A stretch of DNA of 64,000 nucleotides. Source: Vibrio mexicanus. Its GTDB lineage: Bacteria > Pseudomonadota > Gammaproteobacteria > Enterobacterales > Vibrionaceae. The stretch is taken from positions 62,001 to 126,000 of the forward strand of contig NZ_JYJP01000029.1 in the NCBI RefSeq assembly GCF_001012815.1. Direction: 5' to 3'. Shown one piece after another: positions 1-9,522 of the stretch (the first letter of the stretch is position 1; every line of letters starts with the position of its first letter). Both the position numbers and the translations under genes were made by a program. The notes beneath the pieces are model-generated. The model ran no database searches, was not told the DNA's origin, and saw only the letters and a program-made list of their open reading frames with translations.

Positions 1-120
1 TCATTTTGAGAACACCAACTTCGATTGAAAATGACAGTAAACCCACCATTAACTAACTATGATATCGATCGTATAGGTATGGTATATATATTGATGGTAG
101 TACGTAATCGTGCAAAATGT

Positions 121-999
121 ATGGCCATGAATATCAATAACGTAACTTCAAAGTCTTTTCGTTACTCCTTGGTTGCCATCGCGCTTTTGAGTGCTATGCA
201 ATCATTGACAGGCGAGATGTCAAGCCAACAGCCTTTGCTAGTTAATGCCAAAAACTACGAGTCAGGAATTGACATCGATGAGTATTGGCAAAGTGAAAAG
301 CTAGACGGCATTAGGGCGGTTTGGAACGGCAAGGAGCTTTTAACTCGTGCTGGGAATCGAATTTATGCTCCCGATTGGTTTACTAAGCCGTTACCAGATT
401 ACATGGTAGAAGGAGAACTTTGGGCAGGGCGCGGCAACTTCCACATAGTGCAGCAAACTGTTTTAGACAAGAAACCGAGCGACGAAGCATGGAAAAAAAT
501 CGACTACATGCTTTTTGACATGCCGTCTGCTGCGGGTGATTTTAGTAAGCGTTACTACAACGTCGTTCATTATGTGGACAGTGTTCGTCAGAATCACATC
601 AAGTATATAGTCCATTATCCGATAGAGTCTGAAACTCAATTGTTTACCTTGTTAGATAACGTAGACAGCAATAAAGGCGAGGGCTTAATGCTCCGTAAAG
701 TGAGTCGTCGTTATCAAGCTGGACGTAGTAATGATCTGTTGAAATTGAAGAAGCATCATGACGCAGAAGCATTAGTCATTGGCTACAAAGTTGGGAATGG
801 TAAGTACAAAGGCAAACTCGGTTCGTTATTGGTTCGTTTAGAAACAGGCGTGGAGTTCTATATCGGTTCGGGCTTTACGGACCAAGTGCGGTCGCAACCC
901 CCGAAACTGGGAAGTACCATCACTTTCAGGTACAACGGCATGACGCAAAACGGTGTCCCTAAATTTGCTCGTTATCTCAGGGAAAGGCCACAGCAATAG
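121..999 (+). CDS. ATP-dependent DNA ligase with signal peptide (Lig E-like)
   Basis: This is a minimal ATP-dependent DNA ligase that seals nicks using ATP. The adenylation motif EKLDGIRA is visible (nucleophile lysine near residue 60 from this start), followed by EGLMLRK (motif IV) and LLKLKKH (motif V). A short OB-fold region ends the protein, and there is no zinc finger or BRCT domain. The N-terminus is a basic stretch followed by a hydrophobic segment (SLVAIALLSAM), which looks like a signal peptide. Small exported ligases of this kind are known in Vibrio, Haemophilus and Neisseria and are proposed to act on extracellular or incoming DNA. An upstream in-frame ATG at 25 would add 32 residues before the signal peptide, so I prefer 121 (127 is also possible). 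The family assignment is firm; the periplasmic location is inferred. Confidence 0.88.
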   Translation: MAMNINNVTSKSFRYSLVAIALLSAMQSLTGEMSSQQPLLVNAKNYESGIDIDEYWQSEKLDGIRAVWNGKELLTRAGNRIYAPDWFTKPLPDYMVEGELWAGRGNFHIVQQTVLDKKPSDEAWKKIDYMLFDMPSAAGDFSKRYYNVVHYVDSVRQNHIKYIVHYPIESETQLFTLLDNVDSNKGEGLMLRKVSRRYQAGRSNDLLKLKKHHDAEALVIGYKVGNGKYKGKLGSLLVRLETGVEFYIGSGFTDQVRSQPPKLGSTITFRYNGMTQNGVPKFARYLRERPQQ

Positions 1000-1015
1000 A
1001 CGACCGAATATAAAA

Positions 1016-1039
1016 AGCCCGCAGTCAATGCTGCGGGCT
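1016..1039 (-). terminator. Terminator hairpin between ligase and norM
   Basis: A perfect 9-bp stem (AGCCCGCAG / CTGCGGGCT, 6-nt loop) lies between the convergent ligase and norM genes. On the minus strand it is followed by TTTTTA, so it should end the norM transcript. It may also act weakly on the plus strand. Confidence 0.7.
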
Positions 1040-1065
1040 TCTCAATGTTGGTATTCCAGCAGAAA

Positions 1066-2436
1066 CTATCTCTCTGCCATGCTTAACTGAAAGGTCTCTG
1101 GTTGTTTGTGCATCCACCTCAGACGCAGGCCCAGCAGCAATGCGGCTGTAGATAAGCCAATGATAAACCCGATCCAGAAACCGTGTGCACCCATTGGATC
1201 AACTATCCAGTCCGTCATACCAAGAATGTATCCAATCGGTAACCCTAGAATCCAATAAGCGATGAAGGTTCGGTTGAAAATAGCCGCCATATCTTTATAT
1301 CCACGCAGTGCACCTGCGGCTACAACTTGAATCGCATCGACACACTGATAAATGGCAGCAAACAGTAACAACTGAAGGGCAAGTTCAATAACCGCTCTGT
1401 TATCTGTATACCATAGGGCAATTTGCTCTCTAAATATGACCGTTAAGATAGCGGTAATCACAGACAACCCAAGACCGGTAAAAATGCCCACTCGAGAAGA
1501 AATAACCGCGCCTTCAACGCTGTTCTCACCAAGTTTGTGACCCACACGAATACTGACCGCAGCACCAATACTCATTGGAATCATGAACACTAATGATGAA
1601 AAGTTAATAGCCACTTGATGCGCCGCAACGGTTAGGGGGCCAAGCGGGGCCACAAGTAGTGCAACCACCGCAAACAAAGTTACTTCGAAAAAAATCGCAG
1701 CCGCTACCGGAAAGCCTAGCTTAAACAAGCGAATCTGCGCTTTCAGTTGTGGTTTATGGAAAGTCTTGAACAGCTCAATGTGGGTCAGTCTTTTCGAAGT
1801 AAGCACGTAAAACAGCATTAGAGAGAACATAACCCAATAAACGATTGCCGTTGCCACACCACAGCCAACACCACCAAGCGCTGGCGCCCCAAACTTGCCG
1901 TACACAAAGATCCAGTTAAGCGGGATGTTCACCAATAACCCAATAAAACCAATGACCATTGCTGGTTTGGTTAACGACATTCCGTCGGTGAAGCTGCGTA
2001 AAGTCTGAAATAATAAGAAGGCAGGCACAGCAAACATCACCGCAAACATGTAGCCGTTGGTTTTCTCAGCCATGAGAGGCTCAACATCCATCAAAGACAA
2101 TATAAACTGAGTTTGGAAAAGAACGCCAATGATAGGAATGGATACAAGCAGTGCTAAAACAATGCCCTGATGAATTTCATAAGGAATCTTAACCTGACGG
2201 CCAGAACCATTAAGCTGAGCAACCACAGGAACAAGCGCCATTAGCAAGCCAACACCAAACAAAATGGATGGTAGCCAGATGCTCGCAGCGATGGATACAG
2301 CAGCCATGTCGGTTGCGCTCACGCCACCGGCCATTACGGTATCAACAAAGCTCATGCCGGTTTGCGCGATAGATGCGATCAGAACTGGTGTGGCCAGCTT
2401 AATCAAATTAACGGACTCTCGTTTATAACGATGCAC
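1066..2436 (-). CDS. norM: MATE family multidrug efflux pump NorM
   Basis: This is a Na+-coupled drug/cation antiporter of the inner membrane. The protein has the two-bundle pattern of about 12 hydrophobic segments typical of MATE transporters and strongly resembles Vibrio NorM (for example LIKLATPVLIASIAQTG near the N-terminus and ALRGYKDM in the second half). I chose the GTG at 2436, giving VHRYKRES and 456 residues, the usual NorM length. GGGAG stands just upstream of this GTG. The ATG at 2496 would add 20 hydrophobic residues not expected in the family. It is divergent from the riboflavin synthase gene, an arrangement common in Vibrio. Confidence 0.92.
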   Translation of the reverse strand: MHRYKRESVNLIKLATPVLIASIAQTGMSFVDTVMAGGVSATDMAAVSIAASIWLPSILFGVGLLMALVPVVAQLNGSGRQVKIPYEIHQGIVLALLVSIPIIGVLFQTQFILSLMDVEPLMAEKTNGYMFAVMFAVPAFLLFQTLRSFTDGMSLTKPAMVIGFIGLLVNIPLNWIFVYGKFGAPALGGVGCGVATAIVYWVMFSLMLFYVLTSKRLTHIELFKTFHKPQLKAQIRLFKLGFPVAAAIFFEVTLFAVVALLVAPLGPLTVAAHQVAINFSSLVFMIPMSIGAAVSIRVGHKLGENSVEGAVISSRVGIFTGLGLSVITAILTVIFREQIALWYTDNRAVIELALQLLLFAAIYQCVDAIQVVAAGALRGYKDMAAIFNRTFIAYWILGLPIGYILGMTDWIVDPMGAHGFWIGFIIGLSTAALLLGLRLRWMHKQPETFQLSMAER

Positions 2437-2546
2437 AAAAAACTCCCAAAACAGCTTTAAAATAGATAAAAATAGGGGATGAGAAGTGGTATGCATAATA
2501 AAGAAATGTCACACTAACTACTAACAAAAATTTCAGGCTAAGAGAT

Positions 2547-3155
2547 ATGTTTACAGGTATTGTCCAAGGAATGGCACAGGTAGTGTCTATAGACGCGAAA
2601 GAAGCGTTCCAAACTCATCGTGTTCAACTTGTTGGTGACATGGCAGCTGGTTTAGAAATCGGCGCGTCAGTGGCACACAACGGTTGCTGTTTAACTGTGA
2701 CGAAAATCGAAGGCGAAGTGGTCAGCTTCGATTTGATGCAAGAAACGTTGCGTCTGACCAATTTAGGTGACCTTAAAGAAGGCGATCACGTTAACATAGA
2801 GCGAGCGGCTAAGTTTGGCGAAGAAATTGGCGGACATAGTATGTCTGGTCACATCTCATCGGTTGTCGAAATTGTAGAAATCATTAATACGCCAAACAAT
2901 CGAACCATTTGGTTCGAACTACCTGACGATATCGCCAAGTATGTTTTAGCAAAAGGTTACATCGGCCTCGATGGTTGTTCTTTAACGATTGGTCAAGTAG
3001 AACAAAATCGATTCAATGTTCATCTTATTCCAGAGACCCTTCAAAGGACTTTGTTTGGTTCGAAACAAGTCGGTGACAAAGTGAATGTGGAAGTTGACCC
3101 GCAAACTCAAGCAATAGTCGATACAGTGGAGCGGGTTTTAGCTGCAAAAATGTAA
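2547..3155 (+). CDS. ribE: Riboflavin synthase alpha subunit
   Basis: This enzyme catalyses dismutation of two 6,7-dimethyl-8-ribityllumazine molecules to riboflavin, the last step of riboflavin synthesis, in the cytosol. The protein begins MFTGIVQG and has the two tandem lumazine-binding barrels of the family. The first has GCCLTV and the second GCSLTI, at residues about 48 and 147. GGHSMSGH lies between them. Length is 202 residues, near the family norm of 200-220. No FMN riboswitch was recognised in the 110-base gap to norM. A strong hairpin terminator follows. Confidence 0.93.
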   Translation: MFTGIVQGMAQVVSIDAKEAFQTHRVQLVGDMAAGLEIGASVAHNGCCLTVTKIEGEVVSFDLMQETLRLTNLGDLKEGDHVNIERAAKFGEEIGGHSMSGHISSVVEIVEIINTPNNRTIWFELPDDIAKYVLAKGYIGLDGCSLTIGQVEQNRFNVHLIPETLQRTLFGSKQVGDKVNVEVDPQTQAIVDTVERVLAAKM

Positions 3156-3208
3156 GCTGAGGAATGTGTAGACGTCCACATTACAAAGAATCGATAGACG
3201 AAAAAAAA

Positions 3209-3225
3209 AGAGCACTCGGTGCTCT
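3209..3225 (+). terminator. Bidirectional terminator after riboflavin synthase gene
   Basis: A 7-bp stem (AGAGCAC / GTGCTCT, loop TCG) is flanked by A8 on the left and T6 on the right. It can terminate both the riboflavin synthase gene and the convergent small zinc-ribbon gene. Confidence 0.85.
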
Positions 3226-3245
3226 TTTTTATTTTGAGGAACCAG

Positions 3246-3449
3246 CTAAAAAACCTGTTCATCATCTGAGTCTATAAACAATTCTATTCGACTATGCTGT
3301 TCATCTACCATCATGTTTAAGTGAATTGCATGGCAACAAGCAGGGCAGTCATCATAGAAGTTTTGATTACCGTTACTTGCGTCCAGAGTAATGCTAATAG
3401 TGTGTCCACAGTGCGGACAGTTAACCATTTTTTCCGTGTAGTTTCGCAT
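3246..3449 (-). CDS. Small CPXCG-motif zinc-ribbon protein
   Basis: This is a 67-residue protein with two cysteine knuckles, CPHCG near residue 11 and CPACC near residue 34, spaced as in a zinc ribbon. It matches the family called CPXCG motif-containing cysteine-rich protein. The function is not known; zinc binding is inferred from the cysteines. It is a single-gene unit between two terminator-bounded neighbours. Confidence 0.75.
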   Translation of the reverse strand: MRNYTEKMVNCPHCGHTISITLDASNGNQNFYDDCPACCHAIHLNMMVDEQHSRIELFIDSDDEQVF

Positions 3450-3562
3450 ATCTCATTCCTTACATCTTCTAGAGATATTTTCAGCTTAATGAAGTAAGTT
3501 TCTTATAGTCATGAATTAAGTACAAAGTTTGAGTTAACCCAAAAATTTACATAAAGACTTGG

Positions 3563-4429
3563 TTAATAAGTGAGAATTTGTTTCACAACTCTTTCAGCTT
3601 CATCCAAATAGTGTCCACCAAACAAGTTGTAGTGGTTGAGGATATGATAAAGATTGTAAATGTCTTTTCTTTGTTCATAACCGAGTTCTAAAGGCCATTC
3701 GTCTTCATAGCCTTGATAGAACTCAGGTTGGAACCCCTCGAACAGTTCTGTCATGGCGATATCACATTCGCGATCGCCCCAATAGCAAGAAGGGTCATAA
3801 CAAATAGGACCAAAAGCGGAGTTCGCGACATTCCCATGCCACAGATCGCCGTGTATGAGTGAAGGGCGAGGTTGATGGTTCGACAAGAGATCCTTACAAA
3901 CATCGACGAACTCATTCGTGCTAACTAGGTTAATGCCTTTTTCAGTTAACAGCTGAAGCTGCCAACCAATGCGCTGCTCAGCAAAGAATCGGCACCATTT
4001 TCTCTGCCATTGGTTAGGTTGTAAGGTACTGCCTATATAGTTGTCTTGATCGAAACCGAACTCTTTTTGCTCTCCCCACCGATGGAGCTTGGCAAGCTGT
4101 TGGCCAAACTGATAACTGGCCTTGGCATCGTCTAACGGTTTGGTCACTAGATAGTTGAGAACAATAAAAGCGTGGGTTTTGGTGGTATCGACCAAGACTG
4201 GTTCTGGTAGAAACACTGAGTTCGATTCTCTCATTGCGCGAATGTTTTCGAACTCAAGTTCAAAGTTACTGATAAAGTCGCGCTGATTTACCTTCACGAA
4301 GTAGCGCTGATCACCATCGCTGATCATGAAGCATTCGCTAATGTCACCACCATGCACCTTAACACGCTCAGTAATGTCGAATGTAAACATCAAACGTTCA
4401 GATAATCGTTGAGATATTGCTTGCCACAT
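3563..4429 (-). CDS. Fructosamine kinase family protein (YniA-like)
   Basis: This is a small-molecule kinase of the aminoglycoside phosphotransferase fold, in the fructosamine/ketosamine-3-kinase family thought to phosphorylate glycated amines for deglycation. The catalytic loop LIHGDLWHGN and the metal-binding CYDPSCYWGDRECD are clear, and GGDISECF near the N-terminus fits the nucleotide loop. I chose the ATG at 4429 (MWQAISQ, 288 residues) because GGGAG lies just upstream. The longer frame would need a TTG start. The true substrate is not known. Confidence 0.86.
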   Translation of the reverse strand: MWQAISQRLSERLMFTFDITERVKVHGGDISECFMISDGDQRYFVKVNQRDFISNFELEFENIRAMRESNSVFLPEPVLVDTTKTHAFIVLNYLVTKPLDDAKASYQFGQQLAKLHRWGEQKEFGFDQDNYIGSTLQPNQWQRKWCRFFAEQRIGWQLQLLTEKGINLVSTNEFVDVCKDLLSNHQPRPSLIHGDLWHGNVANSAFGPICYDPSCYWGDRECDIAMTELFEGFQPEFYQGYEDEWPLELGYEQRKDIYNLYHILNHYNLFGGHYLDEAERVVKQILTY

Positions 4430-4530
4430 AGTCACTCCCAAACTTTACGTCACCATTGGCAAGTGTAGGTCAAGTTATGCGGAAAATCTGACTAAAGGCG
4501 CAAAGAATTGTTGTTTAATTTCTGAGAATT

Positions 4531-4573
4531 ACCGACTTAATGATTTGAGTCAACTTCTATAAATGAAGTCGGT
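4531..4573. repeat. Distant inverted repeat ACCGACTT / AAGTCGGT
   Basis: A perfect 8-bp inverted repeat (4531-4538 and 4566-4573) is separated by 27 bases in the 283-base gap between the fructosamine kinase gene and the DUF3802 gene. It could be an operator or an RNA stem; nothing else in the gap is recognisable. Confidence 0.3.
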
Positions 4574-4712
4574 GCAATGTGACGCTGTACCTCTAAAACG
4601 TGGGAAGTATGCAAATTTTTACTATTGTTTCCCTTCGCTTATTGTTAAATGGGTTTGTTGTGTCTTAGTATTAGAATTAAAGCACGGGTAAAACATACAC
4701 CGGAGATAAAAA

Positions 4713-5057
4713 GTGGTTGTAGAAACCGATGGATATTTAGCACTTATTGAGCATCTAGCATTCAATTTAGATGTGTTCGCTTCTGACGATAGCGATACAG
4801 GGGCAGAGAGTGTCGAAGACGTTGTGACCGATATGATCGCAACCAACATCATGGCTATTTTTGAACAAAACCCAGAGCTACACTCAAGCGTACGTTTCAA
4901 ACTCCTAAAAGAGACCGATTCAGTACTAGAGGATTTGGGGGAAGTATTGGCAGGCGTTTGGAACAAACCAGCGACCAACGAGCAAATTACCTTCCTCGAT
5001 GAATATGTTGCTCTGTTAAAGAATCTATTTGATACAGCCGTTGCCAAGTACGACTAG
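4713..5057 (+). CDS. DUF3802 family protein
   Basis: This is a 114-residue acidic, helical protein (MVVETDGYLALIEHL) of the DUF3802 family found in Vibrio and Shewanella relatives. The function is unknown. No signal peptide or membrane segment is seen, so it is probably cytosolic. The start is GTG, supported by GGAG about 7 bases upstream. The 3' end overlaps the convergent NlpC/P60 gene by four bases. Confidence 0.78.
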   Translation: MVVETDGYLALIEHLAFNLDVFASDDSDTGAESVEDVVTDMIATNIMAIFEQNPELHSSVRFKLLKETDSVLEDLGEVLAGVWNKPATNEQITFLDEYVALLKNLFDTAVAKYD

Positions 5058-5563
5058 TTCAACTTTTCCATAGGCGAGTGCGATACTCGCCTAAATTGCC
5101 AAAACTTAGATGCCCAATATGGGTTGTCTACCCTCGATATAATCACACCTTTTGACGTCGATGCATGCATAAACTGCTTATTGCCAAGATATATCCCAAC
5201 ATGCCTCGTATTAAAGCCTGTTTTAAAGAACACTAAATCGCCGCCTCTTGCTTGTGAAAATTCAACGTATTGACCAATCTTACTCTGATCCTTAGTGGTT
5301 CTCGGTAAATTGACGCCTTTAGCATCTTGATAGGCAACCTGAACAAACGCAGAACAATCTATCCCATTCAAACTTGAGCCACCCAAGCGATAGGGTGCAC
5401 CTTCCCAACGATCAAATACCAATAGAAAAGCATCCATTTTTGGATTCGGTAAAGCAGTACTTGCCTGTGACACTTGATTTGATGGTTTTTCAACATTGAG
5501 AGGATTAACACAGCCACTTGTGACTAAGACTGCTGAAAAAACAAAGGGTAAGCAAGTTTTCAT
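5054..5563 (-). CDS. NlpC/P60 family lipoprotein (cell-wall endopeptidase)
   Basis: This is a secreted cysteine peptidase predicted to cut peptide stems of peptidoglycan. It has a lipoprotein signal ending in LVTSGC, a short linker, then the NlpC/P60 domain with catalytic Cys in GIDCSAF, His in TRHVGIYLG and a second His in FMHAST. It resembles the NlpC/Spr (MepS) group in size. I picked the ATG giving MKTCLPF. Two other in-frame starts (GTG at 5575, ATG at 5569) cannot be excluded. It is probably anchored in the outer membrane. Confidence 0.88.
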   Translation of the reverse strand: MKTCLPFVFSAVLVTSGCVNPLNVEKPSNQVSQASTALPNPKMDAFLLVFDRWEGAPYRLGGSSLNGIDCSAFVQVAYQDAKGVNLPRTTKDQSKIGQYVEFSQARGGDLVFFKTGFNTRHVGIYLGNKQFMHASTSKGVIISRVDNPYWASKFWQFRRVSHSPMEKLN

Positions 5564-5649
5564 TTCCATATTCACTGTCTTATTTTGGTCATTTAACTGA
5601 AATGTTTTCGTAATAAAGCACTCATAGAATCACCGACATAAACTTTAGT

Positions 5650-7698
5650 ATGATGTTGGTTCCGTATATGAGCACTGCAAAACAAGGCCGTTTCGCTTTT
5701 TCTCTTGTTCACACCATCAGCGCGATATTCCTTACCATTTCTTTGTTAGTTATTACATTATCTATCACAAGTATCAAAGGAATTGAGCGTGTTGGTACAC
5801 AATTTGAGACTCTGTCAGATAACGCACTCCCTCTTGCATTAACAAATGCCCAGTTAACCCAAACAATCTTAGAGCAGATTAAACAGCTCACCTATAGTTC
5901 TGTTGCGGAAGAACAAGAAGCCTTGGACATTATATCTGCCGAAATACTGCGATTGAGCAACAAAAGCGATGAGTTGTCGGAATCTGTATTTCACATCGCT
6001 AGCACTTTCGATTATGCGGTCTCGACAGAGCAGCAACAACAGCTGGCAGACAAAATCCAATCCTTACATTCGGTAACGAGCGCAATCATAGCGACCCAAT
6101 CGTCGCTCATTGACAAGCAAAAGCAAATTAATGCCAAAGTGACCGAGTTTCGTTATGGAGCCAACACCATTGGCCCAGAAATGACCCGTATTAGTTCGTT
6201 TTTGTCAGGTGAAAATCCTGAGTCTATCGATGCTGCTAATCGATTCACATCCAGTGCGACAGCGATGGAAAGTACTTTCCTTATGCTATTGATGAAGGAT
6301 GAGATGGAGGCTGCGGAAGAAGAGTACAAAGAAATGCGTTATCGCTTTTCAAGTATCAACTTAGCGTATGACGAGTTTTCTGATTGGCATCCTGACATCA
6401 AAGACTTCGCGAGTTTGGTTGCACCTTTCGATATGGTAAAAGCGGGCTTTGAACCAAATGGTGTTTTGGAGAACATTATGGAAAGGCTTGAACAGCGTCA
6501 GGTTCAAAAGCAGCAGTTAGCGGATGCGGCATTAGTCGCTCAAGAGACTGTCACACTCCTGAATGACATTTCGTCTAGGGCTGCCGATCTCATCGAAACC
6601 AGTGAAACGGTGGTGAATCAATCCATTACGCAAAACAAAGCGGTTTTGGTGGGTGCAGGCAGCGTTATCGTCGCCATTGTCATTGTTTCTTGGATTGTGC
6701 TTCGCCGTTGGGTCAATCGCTCTCTTAAACACATCCGCCGCCAGCTTAACCGCTTGGTTGAACATGATTACTCAGCATCGGTAAAGATTCTTGGTCCAAC
6801 TGAGTTACAAGAAGTCGGTGGTAAGGTAAATCAAGTGATTGAATCGACGAGTGAATCGCTGCAAACCGTCACACGAAACTGTGAAACCTTGTATCAAAAC
6901 GCAGAGATTAGTCATAGTGTTGCTGAAGAAAGCGACCAAAGCTTAATCGTTCAGAATCAGTCTTTAGATAGTATGGTATCCACTATTTCAGAACTTGAAG
7001 CTTCTATCCGTGAAATTGCGGTCGTCACCAATCAATCACACGAAGATTCCATCACAGCGTCTAACCACTGTAGCAAAGGCGTTGAAGTGATTGAGCTCAA
7101 CCAAGTTCGACTCCAGCAACTTGAAGAATGTTTGCAACTCAACGAAGAAGCGATGAACGAACTCGATGGTCGAGTCAAACAGATCCGCGATATGGTGGAT
7201 TTGATTTCAGGTATCGCGGACAACACCAACTTACTCGCATTAAATGCTGCAATCGAAGCGGCAAGAGCAGGGGAACAAGGTCGCGGTTTTGCGGTCGTTG
7301 CCGATGAAGTTCGACAACTCGCGAGCGGCACTTCTCAGCAAACGGCGAACATCCGTGAAAAGATGGCCGACTTAGACAAAGCCTCCGAGAAATCACGACA
7401 AGCAGTGACATTGTCACGTCAAGAAATGGGACTTGCAATGGAATCGAGCGTTGAAGTGAAACAAACGTTTGATGGTATTGATGATGCGGTAAAACACATC
7501 AGAGAGCGAATTGAGCAAATCAGTGTCGCAACGGAAGAACAGCAGCGCGCAACAGCAGATGTGAGTGAATCTATCCATCAAGTCTCTTCGCTAGGCGAGT
7601 CGACGAAACTCAAACTTGATACCATGGTTAAGAGCGCGGAAGAAGTAGCAGACATCGCTGGCCATCAACAAGCAATGCTCCATAAGTATCAGTTCTAG
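5650..7698 (+). CDS. Methyl-accepting chemotaxis protein (chemoreceptor 1)
   Basis: This is a transmembrane chemoreceptor. TM1 lies at about residues 17-38, followed by a long, mostly helical periplasmic sensor region to about residue 330 and TM2 around [21 protein letters not shown] domain follows, then a coiled-coil signalling domain with the conserved hairpin tip [17 protein letters not shown] and [15 protein letters not shown]. The ligand is unknown. An ATG at 5668 (MSTAKQG) is an equally reasonable start, since no clear ribosome binding site separates the choices. It stands alone, divergent from the NlpC/P60 gene. Confidence 0.9.
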   Translation: MMLVPYMSTAKQGRFAFSLVHTISAIFLTISLLVITLSITSIKGIERVGTQFETLSDNALPLALTNAQLTQTILEQIKQLTYSSVAEEQEALDIISAEILRLSNKSDELSESVFHIASTFDYAVSTEQQQQLADKIQSLHSVTSAIIATQSSLIDKQKQINAKVTEFRYGANTIGPEMTRISSFLSGENPESIDAANRFTSSATAMESTFLMLLMKDEMEAAEEEYKEMRYRFSSINLAYDEFSDWHPDIKDFASLVAPFDMVKAGFEPNGVLENIMERLEQRQVQKQQLADAALVAQETVTLLNDISSRAADLIETSETVVNQSITQNKAVLVGAGSVIVAIVIVSWIVLRRWVNRSLKHIRRQLNRLVEHDYSASVKILGPTELQEVGGKVNQVIESTSESLQTVTRNCETLYQNAEISHSVAEESDQSLIVQNQSLDSMVSTISELEASIREIAVVTNQSHEDSITASNHCSKGVEVIELNQVRLQQLEECLQLNEEAMNELDGRVKQIRDMVDLISGIADNTNLLALNAAIEAARAGEQGRGFAVVADEVRQLASGTSQQTANIREKMADLDKASEKSRQAVTLSRQEMGLAMESSVEVKQTFDGIDDAVKHIRERIEQISVATEEQQRATADVSESIHQVSSLGESTKLKLDTMVKSAEEVADIAGHQQAMLHKYQF

Positions 7699-7733
7699 AA
7701 CCTATTGAATTTTTTAAGCAAAAGGTCTGATGA

Positions 7734-7759
7734 AAAAGCGCACCGATTGATGCGCTTTT
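7734..7759 (+). terminator. Terminator after chemoreceptor 1
   Basis: A 9-bp stem (AAAAGCGCA / TGCGCTTTT, 8-nt loop) is followed by GGTTTTT on the plus strand. The right arm ends just before the convergent sterol-desaturase gene, so it may serve both genes. Confidence 0.65.
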
Positions 7760-7764
7760 GGTTT

Positions 7765-8577
7765 TTACTTCTGCCTAAATGGTTGGGTGAGCATCTTATC
7801 GAGTCTCTGCTCATCGGGAAGTCGAAACTTGTCGATACCAATTTCAACTTCATGGTGGCCTTTTTCTGGTTGTGCTCGGTAGGTTGAAAAGATTCTGTCC
7901 CAAATTGATAAGAAGAAGCCAAAGTTGGAGTGCGTTTCTCTTACAATGACTGAATGATGAACACGATGCATGTCTGGCGTTACAATGAGTTTTCGCAGTA
8001 CTTTATCCATAGACAATGGTAGCTTGGCGTTACTGTGATTAAACATCGCGCTACCATTGAGTATAATTTCAAACGCCACCACCGCAATGACAGGCGCTCC
8101 CAACAAAACGACCACCGCGACCTTTACCCAGATTGATAACCAGATTTCCACTGGATGAAAGCGTGCTCCTGTTGTCACGTCGATATCTTGGTCTGAATGG
8201 TGCATTCTATGTAGACGCCACAAAATTGGAACGCGATGAAACACGAGATGCTGAAGGTAGATGGTTAAATCGAGCAGCACGACAGAACCGATCACAACCA
8301 ATGGCAATGGTAGTTCGTACCAGTTAAACAGCCCAAAGCCTGAACGGCTAGCAAACAAAGCAGCTTCAACGGCTGCAATAGGGCTAAGCAGCGCCATCGT
8401 TAATCCATTCAAACCGACTAACCCTAAGTTATTGGTCCACCGAAACCACCGGTTCTGTGTTAAAGCTTTCCTTGGGGCGCGTGTTTCCCATACCGCACAC
8501 AAGAGCAAAATCACTACAAAACAGGTTAAACGTAATACATCGGGGTTGATCACCGCATCCTCCACTATCTTAATCAA
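7765..8577 (-). CDS. Sterol desaturase / fatty acid hydroxylase family protein
   Basis: This is a membrane-bound di-iron oxygenase-type protein of 270 residues. The three histidine boxes of the fatty acid hydroxylase superfamily are visible: HLVFH, HRMHH and MHRVHHS. They sit among four to five hydrophobic segments, including FVVILLLCAVW near the N-terminus. Bacterial members act on diverse lipids, and Vibrio is not known to make sterols, so the substrate here is unknown. It is monocistronic and divergent from the DTW-domain gene. Confidence 0.85.
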   Translation of the reverse strand: MIKIVEDAVINPDVLRLTCFVVILLLCAVWETRAPRKALTQNRWFRWTNNLGLVGLNGLTMALLSPIAAVEAALFASRSGFGLFNWYELPLPLVVIGSVVLLDLTIYLQHLVFHRVPILWRLHRMHHSDQDIDVTTGARFHPVEIWLSIWVKVAVVVLLGAPVIAVVAFEIILNGSAMFNHSNAKLPLSMDKVLRKLIVTPDMHRVHHSVIVRETHSNFGFFLSIWDRIFSTYRAQPEKGHHEVEIGIDKFRLPDEQRLDKMLTQPFRQK

Positions 8578-8627
8578 TTAAGTCTAAGTACAATCACGAA
8601 CATTTTCTACGATAGTCAGTTTTCATC

Positions 8628-9362
8628 ATGAGAGTTCACGCGTTTCATCGCCTTCTTCAATATCGCCAGTCCATAGCAACACGAGAGTTTTCAGCTCGTG
8701 GAGCCAAGATAGACCGGTGTAATCGCTGCCAAGTTTCAAAACAATATTGTCTTTGTGAGTATCAGCCAGACATTGAATCTAATGTTGCGGTGATGCTCAT
8801 CATGTCGGAGAACGAAGTTTTTAAACCGAGTAACACAGGTCGATTGATTGCCGATGTAGTAAAAGAAGCCTTTGTTTTTCAATGGAACCGTACTGAACCT
8901 AGCCAAGAGATGCTTGATGTATTGGCGGATGAACAATACCAGCCATTTGTCGTATTTCCAGAAGAGTACGTTGAAGACAAGTCGCGGTTAATAACGAAAA
9001 TAGATGCAGCGACAAACAGCTCGAAGAAACCTCTTTTGATCTTTTTAGACGGCAGCTGGCGAGAAGCAAGACGAATCTTTAGAAAGTCACCTTATCTTGC
9101 CACATTACCGGTTATCTCGATTAAGCCAGAAGTGGTGTCACAGTATGTGATGCGAAAATCTGACAATGAAAATCATCTTTCCACAGCCGAAGTGGCGAGC
9201 CTTGTTCTCCAGCACGCAGGGGAAACTCACGCTGCTGAAGAATTGCAAGACTGGTTTACGGTATTTCGCGAAACTTACCTGCTAAGTAAGACGCGTCTTA
9301 AGCCTGATTACACAAGACCCACGTTGAAACTTTTCTTGGAAAAGCGCGGAATCGCGAGGTAG
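8628..9362 (+). CDS. DTW domain protein, tRNA-uridine aminocarboxypropyltransferase
   Basis: This is a TapT/YfiP-type enzyme predicted to transfer the 3-amino-3-carboxypropyl group of S-adenosylmethionine to uridine in the tRNA variable loop (acp3U47). The N-terminal zinc-type motif CNRCQ...YCLC (residues about 28-42) and the core FLDGSWREARRIFRKS are the family's signatures; the eponymous DTW/DATW is DGSW here. Length is 244 residues, usual for the family. The enzyme activity is taken from characterised homologues. Confidence 0.85.
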   Translation: MRVHAFHRLLQYRQSIATREFSARGAKIDRCNRCQVSKQYCLCEYQPDIESNVAVMLIMSENEVFKPSNTGRLIADVVKEAFVFQWNRTEPSQEMLDVLADEQYQPFVVFPEEYVEDKSRLITKIDAATNSSKKPLLIFLDGSWREARRIFRKSPYLATLPVISIKPEVVSQYVMRKSDNENHLSTAEVASLVLQHAGETHAAEELQDWFTVFRETYLLSKTRLKPDYTRPTLKLFLEKRGIAR

Positions 9363-9522
9363 CTCTAATATTTACAAATGCGTTGATTAGCCTTTGCTCA
9401 ATTAATTAACTGACCGAACTAAATCCGTTTTAGGTCACAGATTGTAGGCGTAGCTATGTGGATAATGCCCAAAGATATTATTTTGGCTGTGTGAGCAATA
9501 GCCACTTCTAGGAGAGAAACGT

